From Salininema proteolyticum (GTDB taxonomy: Bacteria; Actinomycetota; Actinomycetes; Mycobacteriales; Micromonosporaceae): a stretch of 64,000 nt of DNA. The first letter of the stretch is position 1. Every line of letters starts with the position of its first letter. Shown here piece by piece: positions 27,222 through 36,350 of this stretch. The position numbers were made by a program, and so were the translations under genes. The notes beneath the pieces are model-generated. The model did no database searches, was not told where the DNA came from, and was given only the letters and a program-made list of their open reading frames with translations. The stretch lies in NCBI RefSeq assembly GCF_042685645.1, contig NZ_JBHUNX010000001.1, forward strand, positions 930,001 to 994,000, in the 5' to 3' direction.

Positions 27222-28868
27222 TTACTTGATCTCGATGATGCGCAGCTCGGCGTCGCCGCCGGGGCCGTTGTACATCGGGTTGACGACGACGTTGTCCACC
27301 CGCTCGGAGTAGAAGTAGTTGACCTTCTCCACCCAGATCGGGGCCGCCGGCATGTCCTCCGCGAGGACCTCCTCGGCCTTCACGTACTCCTTGATGGAGT
27401 CCTCCATGGTGTCCGCGGCTCCGGCGTCGTTGAGGGCCTTGGTGAACTCCTCGCTGTCGTAGCCGAAGTCGTTGGTGGCGGCGCCGCCGCCGTAGATCGG
27501 GTCGAGGTAGTTCTCGTTCATGTTGTAGTCCGGGGCCCAACCGCCGCGGAACGGGCCGTCGAGCTTGTGCCCCTCGCGCGCGGCGAGGAACTCGGGCCAC
27601 TGCATGGGAACGGTCTCGTACTCGATGCCCAGGGCGTTGGAGATGGAGTCGCCCACGGCCTTGAAGACGTCGAGGTTGTCGTTGGAGTCGTTGACGTAGA
27701 TCTTGAACGTCTCGCCCTCCGGCCATCCGCCGGCCTCGTCGAGCAGCTTCTTGGCGCCCTCCGGGTCGTACTCGCAGTCCTCGCCGCACAGGCCCTGGCC
27801 GCCGCCCATGATGGTGGACGGGACCCAGCTGTCGAACGGGTTGGCGCGGTCGGGGTCGATGACGTTGATGACGCCCTCGCGGTCGATGGCCTTCGAGATG
27901 GCCCGGCGGACCTTCACGTCCTCGAACTTCTCGTCGTACATCGGGAAGCCGAGGTACAGGATCGAGGTGTCGTCCTGCTGGATGCGGCGCTCGGCCAGCA
28001 GCTCGTCGTTCGCGGCGGCCTCGGCCTTCGCGGCCGGCGGGCGGCACACGTCGATGTCGCCGGTCATGAAGTCGGCCCAGCAGTCGGTGCCCTCGAGGTA
28101 CGTCTTGTACTTGACGCCGTCGATGTTGGGCTTGTCGCCCTGGTAGTCGTCCCAGGCGACCAGCGAGCCGCCGTTGTTGACGTCGTACTCCCCGTCGACC
28201 ATGAACGGGCCGTTGCCGATCGGGGACTTCTCACACGCCTCGACGTCGTCCAGGCACTCCTGCGCGACGGGCAGGAACGCCTCGTAGCCGAGCATGGTGG
28301 AGAACCCGGCGAACGGGCGGTTCAGCGTGACCTCGAGCGTGTATTCGTCCACGGCCTTCAGGCCGGACAGCTCCTTGGTCTCGACCTCGCCGTACTCGGG
28401 GGTCTCCGGGTCGGCCCACTCCTCCTCGGGCAGCGGGTCCGGGTTCATCGCGTCGTAGCCCTCGATCGTCCCCATGAAGTAGTTCAGGGGAAGGGCGTTG
28501 GGAGCGTAAGCGACACGGTTCCAGTTGCGGATGAACGCCTCGGCGTCCACCGGCTCGCCGTTGTGGAACTCGCGGCCCTCGACGATCTTGATCGTCCAGG
28601 TGGTGTTGTCCTCGGTCTGGACGTCCTCCGCCAGGATCGGCGTCGGCTCGCCGGTGTTGGCGTCGTAGTAGTAAAGGCCGTCGTAGATGTTGCGGATGAT
28701 GCGGAAGCCCTCGGACTCGCCCGATCCGCCGGGCACGAGGCTCCGCACTTCGCCGATGTGCATGTTGAGGGTGTTGTCCCCGTCGTCACTACCGCCCCCG
28801 GCGCCGCAGGCGCTGAGCGTAAGCGCGGCCACGAGTCCCGTGGCGGCAAGCGCTTTGGTTCGCCTCAT
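27222..28868 (-). CDS. Peptide-binding lipoprotein of an ABC importer (SBP family 5)
   Basis: A 548-residue OppA/DppA-family binding protein, first gene of the complete importer operon. The signal peptide MRRTKALAATGLVAALT ends in lipobox LSAC, so the protein is a lipoprotein on the outer face of the membrane, followed by a Gly/Ser/Asp linker. Family blocks include TWTIKIVEGREFHNGEPVDA and VRRAISKAIDREGVINV. Several cysteines (for example in EDCEYDP and TDCWADF) may form disulphides. The ATG at 28868 has GGAGGG upstream. Transported ligand is presumably an oligopeptide; not determinable from sequence. Confidence 0.92.
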   Translation of the reverse strand: MRRTKALAATGLVAALTLSACGAGGGSDDGDNTLNMHIGEVRSLVPGGSGESEGFRIIRNIYDGLYYYDANTGEPTPILAEDVQTEDNTTWTIKIVEGREFHNGEPVDAEAFIRNWNRVAYAPNALPLNYFMGTIEGYDAMNPDPLPEEEWADPETPEYGEVETKELSGLKAVDEYTLEVTLNRPFAGFSTMLGYEAFLPVAQECLDDVEACEKSPIGNGPFMVDGEYDVNNGGSLVAWDDYQGDKPNIDGVKYKTYLEGTDCWADFMTGDIDVCRPPAAKAEAAANDELLAERRIQQDDTSILYLGFPMYDEKFEDVKVRRAISKAIDREGVINVIDPDRANPFDSWVPSTIMGGGQGLCGEDCEYDPEGAKKLLDEAGGWPEGETFKIYVNDSNDNLDVFKAVGDSISNALGIEYETVPMQWPEFLAAREGHKLDGPFRGGWAPDYNMNENYLDPIYGGGAATNDFGYDSEEFTKALNDAGAADTMEDSIKEYVKAEEVLAEDMPAAPIWVEKVNYFYSERVDNVVVNPMYNGPGGDAELRIIEIK

Positions 28869-28929
28869 CGCAAACCCTCCAGTATCAGTGTGTTGTGGCT
28901 GACTGTGGGAGCGAGGCTACCAAGCTTGT

Positions 28930-30120
28930 TTAGTGATGGCGGTCATCCGTTGTCGAAACGTTATGCCATAGGTCCTCGGTGTATACATACAACACGATAT
29001 GTAAGCGTGACATAGCGCGAATACGTCCGACGACTTCCGGGAGCGCTTCCAGGAATCGCTCCACATCGTCCTCCGCTGTGCCGTACCCGAACGACAGGCG
29101 CACATTGCCGTGGCTGAGGACCCCCATGGCCGTGAGCACATGGGACGGGCGGTACCGGTTCGACGCGCAGGCCGATCCCGACGAGACGGCGAAGCCCTCC
29201 CGGCTCAACTCCGACAGCAGTACCTCCCCGTCCACGCCCAGGCACGAGAACGTGACGATGTGCGGCAGCCGGTCCACCGGATCACCGGGCACCTCCACCT
29301 CGCCCACCAGATCGGGAACCTCGCGGCGCACGTACTCCGTCAACGCGCGCACCCTCTTCGACTCCTCGTCGCGCACACCGACCGCATGCCTCAGCGACGC
29401 CGCCGCGGCGACCGCCGCCGGCACGTTGATCTCGCCGACCGCCTCCTGCGGCGAGGCGTCGTCCCCGGGGAAGGGGAGGCGCCACCGAGTCCCCGTCCGC
29501 ACCACCAGGATCCCGCAGCCCGCCAGGCCGCCCCACTTCCGAGGGCTCGCCGCCAAGACCGACCAGCCCTCCGGCGCCGCCTCCCACGGCAGGCTCGCCG
29601 CCGCGTCGCACACCCACGGCCGCGCCGGATCCGCGACCCCGCCCGAGCAGTGGGCGGGAATGGACTGACGCGTGCCCACCTCGTGATTGGCGCTCTGCAC
29701 GACGAGGACCTCCGGGCCCCCGGCCTCCGCCGAGGAGTCCACGCGGCCCAGGCGGTCCACCGGGAGCTCGCGCACCGCTCCGCCGCGCTCGCGGTGCCAC
29801 TCGGCCGCGTGCAGGACCGAGGAGTGCTCGATGTCCCCGTACGCCACCGTCGCGGTCGGGCCCAACGCCTTCACTGCGCCCAGTAGCCCGTAGTGCACGG
29901 CCTGTGATCCCGAGGGTGTGAAAACGACCTCATCGGCCCTCGCGCCGATCGACTCCGCGACGGAGGCACGGGCCGCCTCCAGGAGCATCCGAGAGCGCCG
30001 TCCCAGGGTGTAGAGGCGCCCGGGCCTGGCCCAGCCTTCGCTCAAAGCCGCAGCGTAGGCATCACGGGCGGCGGCCTGGGGCGGCATCGCCGAAGCGGAG
30101 TCGAAATAGATGTCGGCCAC
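28930..30120 (-). CDS. Cysteine-desulfurase-like PLP enzyme
   Basis: A class-V aminotransferase-fold protein (396 residues) of the NifS/IscS type. The PLP lysine is in SPRKWGG, the PLP-binding His/Asp in DIEHSS and CDAAAS, and the persulfide-forming Cys lies in the loop SSGSACAS. The Asn usually following the tyrosine-aspartate start block is Ser (IYFDSASAMPP). GTG 30120 is preferred because relatives start just before YFD and GGGGG lies upstream; in-frame ATGs at 30147 and 30156 would add 9-12 residues. No IscU or Suf partner is adjacent. It is divergent from ctaC, an arrangement seen in other actinomycetes; sulfur for tRNA or Fe-S work is inferred. Confidence 0.82.
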   Translation of the reverse strand: MADIYFDSASAMPPQAAARDAYAAALSEGWARPGRLYTLGRRSRMLLEAARASVAESIGARADEVVFTPSGSQAVHYGLLGAVKALGPTATVAYGDIEHSSVLHAAEWHRERGGAVRELPVDRLGRVDSSAEAGGPEVLVVQSANHEVGTRQSIPAHCSGGVADPARPWVCDAAASLPWEAAPEGWSVLAASPRKWGGLAGCGILVVRTGTRWRLPFPGDDASPQEAVGEINVPAAVAAAASLRHAVGVRDEESKRVRALTEYVRREVPDLVGEVEVPGDPVDRLPHIVTFSCLGVDGEVLLSELSREGFAVSSGSACASNRYRPSHVLTAMGVLSHGNVRLSFGYGTAEDDVERFLEALPEVVGRIRAMSRLHIVLYVYTEDLWHNVSTTDDRHH

Positions 30121-30291
30121 GTCCCCAATGTATAGGACACGCCGCATTCGGCCCAACCCCTTTGCACCGTGGCCTAGACTTAACCGATAGGCTCTAACCC
30201 GACAACGACCGCTCGCCCGACGCCGCCAGACTCTCCAGACCGGCGGACGACAGCGGTCCTATCCCACAAGCGCCCAGAAAGGCTTGAGCAG

Positions 30292-31191
30292 GTGGTCGGA
30301 AAACCGTTCCGCAAAGCTCGCGGCCGTACCCGCCGCACCCTAGGTCTCGTCGCCCTTGCGGCGGTCCTCCCGGTGGTGCTCTCCGGATGCAGCCTCGTAG
30401 ACGCGTTCCATCTAGGCTGGCCCACGAGCCAGCCAACAGAGCAGTCCGAGAAGATGATGAACCTCTGGGTCGGAGCGGTCATCGCCTCGCTCGCCGTGGG
30501 CGTCATCGTCTGGGGACTCACCTTCTGGTGCTGTGTCGCCTACAAGAAGAAGAGCGACGACCTCCCGCCGCAGACGAAGTACAACATGCCGGCGGAGATC
30601 ACCTTCACCGGCCTGCCGATCGTCATCATCGCGGTCCTCTTCTACTTCACCGCCACTTACCAGACCGACATCACCGAGCTGTCCGACGACTCGGACCTCG
30701 ACGAGCAGGTGACCGTCACCGCCCTCAAGTGGAACTGGCAGTTCAAGTACGGCTCGCCCGACGAGGTCACCGTCGAGAACGAGAACGGCCAGGAGTACGT
30801 CGAGAAGGGCGACAGCGACTATATCCCGGTGCTCGTCGTCCCCGAGGGCAAGGTCCGCTTCAACGGCGAGTCCAAGGACGTCATCCACTCCTTCTGGGTG
30901 CCGGACACGCTCTTCAAGCGCGACGTCATCCCCGGCCGCGACACCGCCTGGGAGTACGACTTCACCTCCACCGGCACGTTCGTCGGCCGCTGCGCCGAAC
31001 TGTGCGGCGCCTACCACGCGTTCATGAACTTCGAGATGCGCGTCGTGTCCCAGGAGGACTTCGACGTGTTCATCAGCGAGGTCGAGGGCGGCGCCTCCAC
31101 GCCGGAGGCCCTCGAGGCCATCGGCCAGGAGCCCTACGCCCAGACGACCACTCCGTTCGAGACCGGCCGCGAGGCCGGTGTGGAGAAGTAA
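30292..31191 (+). CDS. ctaC: Cytochrome c oxidase subunit II
   Basis: A 299-residue lipoprotein subunit of the aa3 oxidase. Signal peptide with lipobox LSGCS, two membrane helices (about residues 57-80 and 100-120), then the periplasmic cupredoxin domain. The CuA site is complete: His in DVIHSFWVP, Cys-x3-Cys in GRCAELCGAYH with the following His, and Met in FMNFEM. The aromatic stretch ALKWNWQFKY is the electron-entry patch. GTG 30292 follows GAAAGG. CtaF begins 11 bases after its stop, so they are co-transcribed; ctaD (subunit I) is not in the window. Confidence 0.95.
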   Translation: MVGKPFRKARGRTRRTLGLVALAAVLPVVLSGCSLVDAFHLGWPTSQPTEQSEKMMNLWVGAVIASLAVGVIVWGLTFWCCVAYKKKSDDLPPQTKYNMPAEITFTGLPIVIIAVLFYFTATYQTDITELSDDSDLDEQVTVTALKWNWQFKYGSPDEVTVENENGQEYVEKGDSDYIPVLVVPEGKVRFNGESKDVIHSFWVPDTLFKRDVIPGRDTAWEYDFTSTGTFVGRCAELCGAYHAFMNFEMRVVSQEDFDVFISEVEGGASTPEALEAIGQEPYAQTTTPFETGREAGVEK

Positions 31192-31201
31192 GGGGCCTGC
31201 G

Positions 31202-31645
31202 ATGAAGACCGAGAACAAGATCTTCCTCTCCGTCACCGTCACGATGTTCATCTTCGCTGCCATCTACGGCTACTGGACGAGCATCAACGAGAACCCGGCC
31301 TACGGCACGCCCGGCGGCGTCGAGTGGGTGGGAACGGTCGCGCTCGTCATGTCCGGCCTCCTGACCGGCATGATCTGGGCGGCGTTCCTGCTGATCTCCC
31401 GCCGTATCGACCCGCGTCCCGAGGACCGCGAGGACGGCGAGATCTCCGACATCTCCGGACCGGTCGGCTTCTTCAGCCCCGGCTCCTACTGGCCGCTGGG
31501 ACTGGCCCTGTCCTCCGTCCTGGCCGGCCTGGGCCTGGTCTACATGGTCACCTGGGTGATCGTGGCCGGCGGCATCGCGCTGCTGCTGACCGTGGGCGGA
31601 TACCTGTTCGAGTACTACACCGGAACCCGTCCTTCGGAGGGATGA
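31202..31645 (+). CDS. ctaF: Actinobacterial cytochrome c oxidase subunit IV
   Basis: A 147-residue membrane protein with four predicted helices, starting at ATG 31202 after AAGGGG. Blocks NENPAYGTPGGVEWVGTVAL and GFFSPGSYWPLGLALS are diagnostic of the actinobacterial subunit IV family. It is a structural subunit of the bcc-aa3 supercomplex without its own cofactor. Directly downstream of ctaC, an order also known from mycobacteria. Confidence 0.93.
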   Translation: MKTENKIFLSVTVTMFIFAAIYGYWTSINENPAYGTPGGVEWVGTVALVMSGLLTGMIWAAFLLISRRIDPRPEDREDGEISDISGPVGFFSPGSYWPLGLALSSVLAGLGLVYMVTWVIVAGGIALLLTVGGYLFEYYTGTRPSEG

Positions 31646-31752
31646 CCGGCGTTCCCCCGCCAGGTCGGCGGGGAGAACGACATCGACTGGGAGCGGATCG
31701 CGGGGCTTCGGCCCGGCGGTCCGCTTTTTCGATGGCGCGCTAAGGTGTCGGG

Positions 31753-32286
31753 ATGACTCAGCCTTCGGTTCAGCAGCGGCGGGCGCCCTTCTGGCGCCGT
31801 GCGGCGGGCTGGGCGTTCTACCGCCTGCCCCATCCCGTGCGGCGGAGGATCGTCCGCGTCGTCACCCCCACCTACACGCTCGGATCGGTGGTGCTGGTGA
31901 CCGACGAGGACAGGACCCGGCTGCTGATGCTGAAACAGCCGCCGGGAACGAAGTGGAGCCTCCCGGCCGGGCTCCTCGACCGCTCCGAACAGCCCGTCGA
32001 GGGCGGACGGCGGGAACTGGAGGAGGAGACCGGGATCCAGGCCGAACTCTCCGAACTGGAGCCGGCCGTGCCCTGCGCTATCGTGCACACCGACGGGCGC
32101 TGGGTGGACAACGTCTACTGGCTCGTCCGCGATCCGGAGACGACGCAGATCCTCGTCGACAACGTCGAGGTCTGGGACGCCGGCTGGCACCCGATCGACG
32201 ACCTTCCGATAATGACCCGGGCGACGGCGAAGCTCCTGGGGCACTATGGGCTGGGACCGAACGCCGCTCCCGGCGACGGTCACTGA
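31753..32286 (+). CDS. Nudix hydrolase
   Basis: A 177-residue protein with a canonical Nudix box GLLDRSEQPVEGGRRELEEE(TGI): Gly, Glu, REL and EE are all correctly spaced, so Mg-dependent pyrophosphohydrolase activity is expected. The N-terminus is basic (QRRAPFWRRAAGWAFYRLPHPVRRR) and could sit on the membrane. Substrate is not predictable; nucleoside diphosphate derivatives are usual. It overlaps the convergent membrane peptidase gene by seven bases and lies 107 bases after ctaF, from which it is probably independent. Confidence 0.85.
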   Translation: MTQPSVQQRRAPFWRRAAGWAFYRLPHPVRRRIVRVVTPTYTLGSVVLVTDEDRTRLLMLKQPPGTKWSLPAGLLDRSEQPVEGGRRELEEETGIQAELSELEPAVPCAIVHTDGRWVDNVYWLVRDPETTQILVDNVEVWDAGWHPIDDLPIMTRATAKLLGHYGLGPNAAPGDGH

Positions 32287-34598
32287 GCCCCGAGGTCCAC
32301 CGCCGTCCACACCGTCACGGTGTCGGTGACGCTGCCGGCGCGCAGCGTCCGGTCGTCCGGACGCGGTTCGTAGCCGGGAACGCCGTCGAGTCCGTGCGTC
32401 TCGTCGAACAGGGATATCCGGGAGGGCTCGGCGCCGCCCGTCTCCAACGTGACGGTGACGCCCTCGGCCGGGACGCCGAGCAGGTCGACGACCGCCGGGT
32501 CCTGCCCCTGAGGGCGGAGCGAGACCGGTTCGCGGCCCGGGTAGCGGGCCGTCACCGTCTCCACGTCGCCGTCGACCGCCATCCACACGCGGGGAGCACC
32601 GCGGGGCGAGGACACCTCCAGGGTCAGCTCCGAGCCGGACCGCTCGACGATGTCGTAGGCCGGAGCCGCGACGTCGACCGCGGGCGCGTCGCCGTGGCGT
32701 TGGACCGCGTAGGAGTCGTCGAAGCCGTAGGGGAGTTCCGGCGGAGAGGTGTCGGGAGCGTACCCCTCGACCCACGAGTCTGGACCCTCGTCGACGCTGA
32801 TCCACGATCCCGTTCCCGTCTCGGAGTCGAGCAGATAGGCCAGGTGCGTGCGCTTGGGGTGCTCGGAGTCGGGCCGCTCGACGGCGAGCCCGGTCGCGGT
32901 GAGGAGCACGGCGAGCGCGGCCGCGGCGGCCGGAACCCCCAGGGTCCAGCGCTTGCGCATCCTCTCGGACGGCGGGCGCAGGCACATGGCGGCGAACGGC
33001 ACCAGCATCCCCGCGCCCAGGGCGAAGACGGCCGGGGCGAAGTCCGTGCCTCCCAGACCGAAGGCGACGAAGGAGTCGGACGCGGCCGACCAGAGCAGGG
33101 CCGTCCCCGGGACGGCGCCCAGCGCCGCGACGGCGCCGGCGACCCAGGCGGGCCCGCGGGCCAGGGACCGCGCGATCAACAGGCCGGCCAGGCCGCATAG
33201 GGCCGGCACCGAGAGCAGGAAGCCCGCGCCGGGCACGGTCAGCGACAGCGCGAGGCCCCCGGCGGCGAGCCAGAAGTACACGCCCAGGGTGAGGGCGGCG
33301 GGCCCCAGCCATCGGCGCAGCGCGAAGAACCAGACTCCGGTGAGCGCCGCCGCGAGCGCGAAGGACGCCGCCTCGAAGGCGCCGGGCCGGTAGAGGATCC
33401 CGTTCACGTCGGCGAAGTCGGGGCGCACGGCGAACAGGAGGAGCCGGTAGCCCCAGCCGGCGGCGAAGACGGCCGCGAGGAGAACCGGGACCGACGCGAT
33501 CGCGACGGTGGTGCGGGGCAGGCTGACCTGCCGGCGTCGGCGCGCGAGTGCCAGCGCCAGGAGCCAGAGGGCCGCGGCGGCCGCGGCGGGGATCCAGACC
33601 AGCTCGGCGCTGTAGGACACGATCGCGTTGAACATGTGGAAGTAGGAGGCGTCGTGGTCGGCCTCCAGGGTGGCGAGGTCGAGTCCGGACAGTCCCCGGG
33701 CGACGCCGAGGGTGTTCTCGCCGTGGTGCTGGACGCTGGCGGGATCCAGATTGCCGGTGTCGTCGCCGGGCGTGTGGTACCAGTGCGGGTCTTCGAGGAA
33801 GGCGGCGTTCAGTCCCCAATAGCCGGCCTCGTTGAAGCGGGTGAAGTCGGTGTTGTTCTCCATGCGCCGGTAGATCTCGACGGAGGAGGAGTCGCCCCGG
33901 GTGGCGGGGGCGTGGGAGGCGAAGGCGTCGACGAGGGCGGCGTTGTCCTCGGAGGTCTCGAACATGATCGAGGCTCCGCTCGCGCCGCGGGCCTCCAGGT
34001 TGAGTACGACGGTGGGGCGGGTCGGGGGATTGTCGCGGGCGTAGGACTCGGCACCGATCAGGCCGGCCTCTTCGCCGTCGGTGATCAGGACGGTGAGGTC
34101 GTTGCGGAGCGGACCGTCGGCGGTGAGCGCCCGGGCGGTCTCGACGACGGCGGCGACTCCGGCTGCCGCGTCGGCGGCGCCCGGTCCGGCGGGGACGGAG
34201 TCGTAGTGGGACACCAGCATGATCTCGCCGGTGGGGTCGGTTCCGGGCATGGTGGCCACGATGTTGTCGACCTGCGCGAAGCGGGCCTTGCCGCCGAACT
34301 CGGCGGTGCCCACGGTCGTCGGCGTCTCGACGGTGAAGCCGAGGTCCGCCAGGCGGTCGGTGAGGTGGTCGCGCGCCCGGTCGGCGGCCTCGCTGCCGAC
34401 GGGACGGGGTTCGGAGGCGATGGCCTCGACGGTCTCCATGGCCCGCTCGGCGCTGAACTCCGTGTCGGGGGAGGAGACGGGAGCGGGGTCGGGGCTGGAG
34501 CGCGCGAGTTCGAAGTTGACGATCGCGGCGAGCGCGACGAGGAGAATGAGTGCGAGCCCCGTCAGTCGGTGGCGTCCGGTCAGAAACTCTCCGCGCAT
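32280..34598 (-). CDS. Multi-spanning M28 family metallopeptidase
   Basis: A 772-residue protein: one N-terminal anchor helix (GLALILLVALAAIVNF), an extracellular M28 peptidase domain (about residues 45-330), then a block of seven to nine membrane helices (about 345-590) and an extracellular beta-rich C-terminal domain. The zinc site is visible: His and Asp in SHYDSVPAGPGAADAAAG, Glu-Glu in DGEEAGLIG, an acidic residue in LNLEARG and His in HWYHTPGDD. This architecture matches the eukaryotic vacuolar/ER-type M28 peptidases and their actinobacterial relatives. ATG 34598 was chosen since the anchor helix follows directly. Substrates unknown. Confidence 0.85.
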   Translation of the reverse strand: MRGEFLTGRHRLTGLALILLVALAAIVNFELARSSPDPAPVSSPDTEFSAERAMETVEAIASEPRPVGSEAADRARDHLTDRLADLGFTVETPTTVGTAEFGGKARFAQVDNIVATMPGTDPTGEIMLVSHYDSVPAGPGAADAAAGVAAVVETARALTADGPLRNDLTVLITDGEEAGLIGAESYARDNPPTRPTVVLNLEARGASGASIMFETSEDNAALVDAFASHAPATRGDSSSVEIYRRMENNTDFTRFNEAGYWGLNAAFLEDPHWYHTPGDDTGNLDPASVQHHGENTLGVARGLSGLDLATLEADHDASYFHMFNAIVSYSAELVWIPAAAAAALWLLALALARRRRQVSLPRTTVAIASVPVLLAAVFAAGWGYRLLLFAVRPDFADVNGILYRPGAFEAASFALAAALTGVWFFALRRWLGPAALTLGVYFWLAAGGLALSLTVPGAGFLLSVPALCGLAGLLIARSLARGPAWVAGAVAALGAVPGTALLWSAASDSFVAFGLGGTDFAPAVFALGAGMLVPFAAMCLRPPSERMRKRWTLGVPAAAAALAVLLTATGLAVERPDSEHPKRTHLAYLLDSETGTGSWISVDEGPDSWVEGYAPDTSPPELPYGFDDSYAVQRHGDAPAVDVAAPAYDIVERSGSELTLEVSSPRGAPRVWMAVDGDVETVTARYPGREPVSLRPQGQDPAVVDLLGVPAEGVTVTLETGGAEPSRISLFDETHGLDGVPGYEPRPDDRTLRAGSVTDTVTVWTAVDLGAQ

Positions 34599-34715
34599 GC
34601 CCTCGATGTCCTCCGCCCCTTCGCGAATCGGAATACCGAGAATCCTAGCGGAAGAAGGCGGGAGGGGGAAGGGCGCCGGTCGTTTCTCAGGGCCCGGGGA
34701 AGGACGTCCGCGGGG

Positions 34716-34847
34716 GAGTACCGAGACTCCGGCTTCACCCTCCGCGTTTACGGGCATCTGCTGCCGAACAGCCGCGAACGCGCCCGCGGACTCCTCGACG
34801 ACGCCTGGAACGCTGACGATCCAGAGACGATCCAAGACGATGACTGA
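34716..34847 (+). pseudogene. C-terminal remnant of a tyrosine recombinase (integrase)
   Basis: In frame from 34716 to the TGA at 34845-34847 the translation reads FTLRVYGHLLPNSRERARG followed by LLDDAW. This fits the end of phage-type integrases, where the catalytic Tyr region reads T-T-x-x-Y-G-H-L and is followed by an Arg/Ala-rich helix. No catalytic core precedes it; upstream is the membrane peptidase gene on the other strand. It lies 62 bases from the 3' end of rnpB, so it is likely a scar of a lost integrated element. The match is my reading of short motifs. Confidence 0.55.
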
Positions 34848-34859
34848 GGTCCAATAAGG

Positions 34860-34895
34860 AAGGCCACTGCCTGTGAATTTCCAGGTAGTGGCCTT
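34860..34895 (-). terminator. Terminator downstream of rnpB
   Basis: AAGGCCACTGCCTG pairs with CAGGTAGTGGCCTT (13 of 14 positions plus a G-U), around an eight-base AT-rich loop. It begins about 14 bases past the RNase P RNA 3' end on the leftward strand and probably ends that transcript; it would also stop rightward transcription across the integrase remnant. Confidence 0.75.
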
Positions 34896-34908
34896 GATGC
34901 TTTCTGGT

Positions 34909-35387
34909 GTAAGAGGCGAGGCCGTCGATAAGCCGGATTCTGTCGTAAGGACGGTCATCTCTCTAGGCCCGCCATTGCTGACGCGCTCCAGCAGCCTACC
35001 CGCGAAGGTCGCCGTCTCCGGCTCGGAGCGGGCCGCTCCCTCTCTTCGCGCAGAACCTGACCAGGTCAGGCTCCTCTTGGCCTTGCTCCGGGTGGGGTTT
35101 GCCCTGCCGCTCCCGTCACCGGGAGCGCGGTGAGCTCTTACCTCGCCGTTTCACCCTTACCGAGGCTGTCTCCGGTGGACTTCCGGTGAACCAGTGGGGT
35201 TCTCTACCGTCTATCCTCCGACCTCGGCGGTCTGTTCTCTGTGGCACTTTCCCGCGGGTCACCCCGGGTCGCCGTTAGCGATCACCCTGCCCTGTGGAGT
35301 CCGGACTTTCCTCGATGCGCTCCCCGCCCCCTATTGAGTGAGGGCGTTTCCCGCACCGCGACCGTCTGGCGGCCTCGCCTCTTACCC
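34909..35387 (-). ncRNA. rnpB: RNase P RNA, bacterial type A
   Basis: Read on the minus strand, the universally conserved 5' element GGAAAGTCCGGACTCC (near 35295-35311) and 3' element ACAGAATCCGGCTTATC (near 34927-34943) are both present, and the termini pair as helix P1 (TAAGAGGCGAGGCCG with CGGCCTCGCCTCTTA). The AGAGGA and GGTAAGGGTGAAA regions of the core are also visible. This ribozyme removes 5' leaders from tRNA precursors. Ends are set from the P1 pairing and may be off by a few bases. Confidence 0.95.
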
Positions 35388-35519
35388 ACTAGCGTAACCC
35401 AAACGGCGCCCGCCGCGGGCTTCCGCGCGAACGAGAGTGACGCAGCGCCGGTGACCTCGGGTCTCAGCGGAGATCGGAGGCCGTTTGTGACCGTCCGCAT
35501 ACCGTAGAGTAGTGCCACT

Positions 35520-36278
35520 GTGAGTGTCCTTGAGGTTTTCGCCCTGCTGTTCGCCGGGCTCGCGGCCGGTGTTCTGAACTCGATCGCCGGAGGGGGATCC
35601 CTCATCACCTACCCGACCCTGATCGGAGTGGGAGTGCCGCCTCTGTGGGCGAACACCTCGAACGCCATCGCCGTGGCGCCCGCCTACTTCGCGGCCACGT
35701 ACGGGTCGCGCAAGCAGTTGAAGGGGCACGCGCGCCGCGTCTGGCAGCTCGTGCCCACCGCGGCCGTCTCCTCGGCGGCGGGGACGTGGATCCTGCTCAA
35801 CACCTCGCACGACGTCTTCGAGAACATCGTCCCGTTCCTGGTGCTCATGGCCAGCCTTCTGATGGCGGTCGGGCCCCGGATCCAGCGGTTCGTGCAGAAG
35901 CACACCGACGGGGGCCAGAGCCGGTCGCACCAGGTGCTCCTCCACGTCCTGGTCGGTGTCGGCTGCCTGTACGGCTCGTACTTCAACGCCGGCCTGGGCC
36001 TGGTCCTCCTGGCGGTCCTCGCCATGACCCTCTCGGAGAAGATGGCCCGCATCGGGGCCTACAAGAACGCCCTGACGGCCGTGGTAGGCGTGGTCACCAC
36101 AGTCATCTACTCGATCTGGTCGCCCATCGAGTGGTGGGCGGTCAGCATCATCGTCCCCACGGCGCTGCTCGGCGGCTGGCTCGGCGGCCACTACCTGCAG
36201 AAGATGCCCGACAAGCCCGTCCGCGTCGGAGTCGTCGTCTACGGGATTGTGCTCAGCGTCGTCCTCTGGTGGTTCTGA
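35520..36278 (+). CDS. TauE/SafE family membrane transporter
   Basis: A 252-residue, seven-to-eight-helix permease starting at GTG 35520. The conserved family motif GVLNSIAGGGSLITYPTL near the N-terminus and the related GVGCLYGSYFNAGLG in the second half show the internal two-fold repeat of the TauE/SafE family. Members export or import sulfite, sulfoacetate and related anions; the substrate here is unknown. Its promoter must lie between it and rnpB, which is divergent. A short spacer separates it from nadE. Confidence 0.88.
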   Translation: MSVLEVFALLFAGLAAGVLNSIAGGGSLITYPTLIGVGVPPLWANTSNAIAVAPAYFAATYGSRKQLKGHARRVWQLVPTAAVSSAAGTWILLNTSHDVFENIVPFLVLMASLLMAVGPRIQRFVQKHTDGGQSRSHQVLLHVLVGVGCLYGSYFNAGLGLVLLAVLAMTLSEKMARIGAYKNALTAVVGVVTTVIYSIWSPIEWWAVSIIVPTALLGGWLGGHYLQKMPDKPVRVGVVVYGIVLSVVLWWF

Positions 36279-36350
36279 CCGAACCGCGCACACCCGTGGT
36301 TTTGGCCATCCCGAGTACCGCGCGGGACGATCGCGGTACAGAATAGGAGC

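Noticed and set aside
35281..35519. A coding region or riboswitch upstream of the TauE/SafE gene
   Set aside because: The conserved sequence there is the 5' part of RNase P RNA on the other strand.
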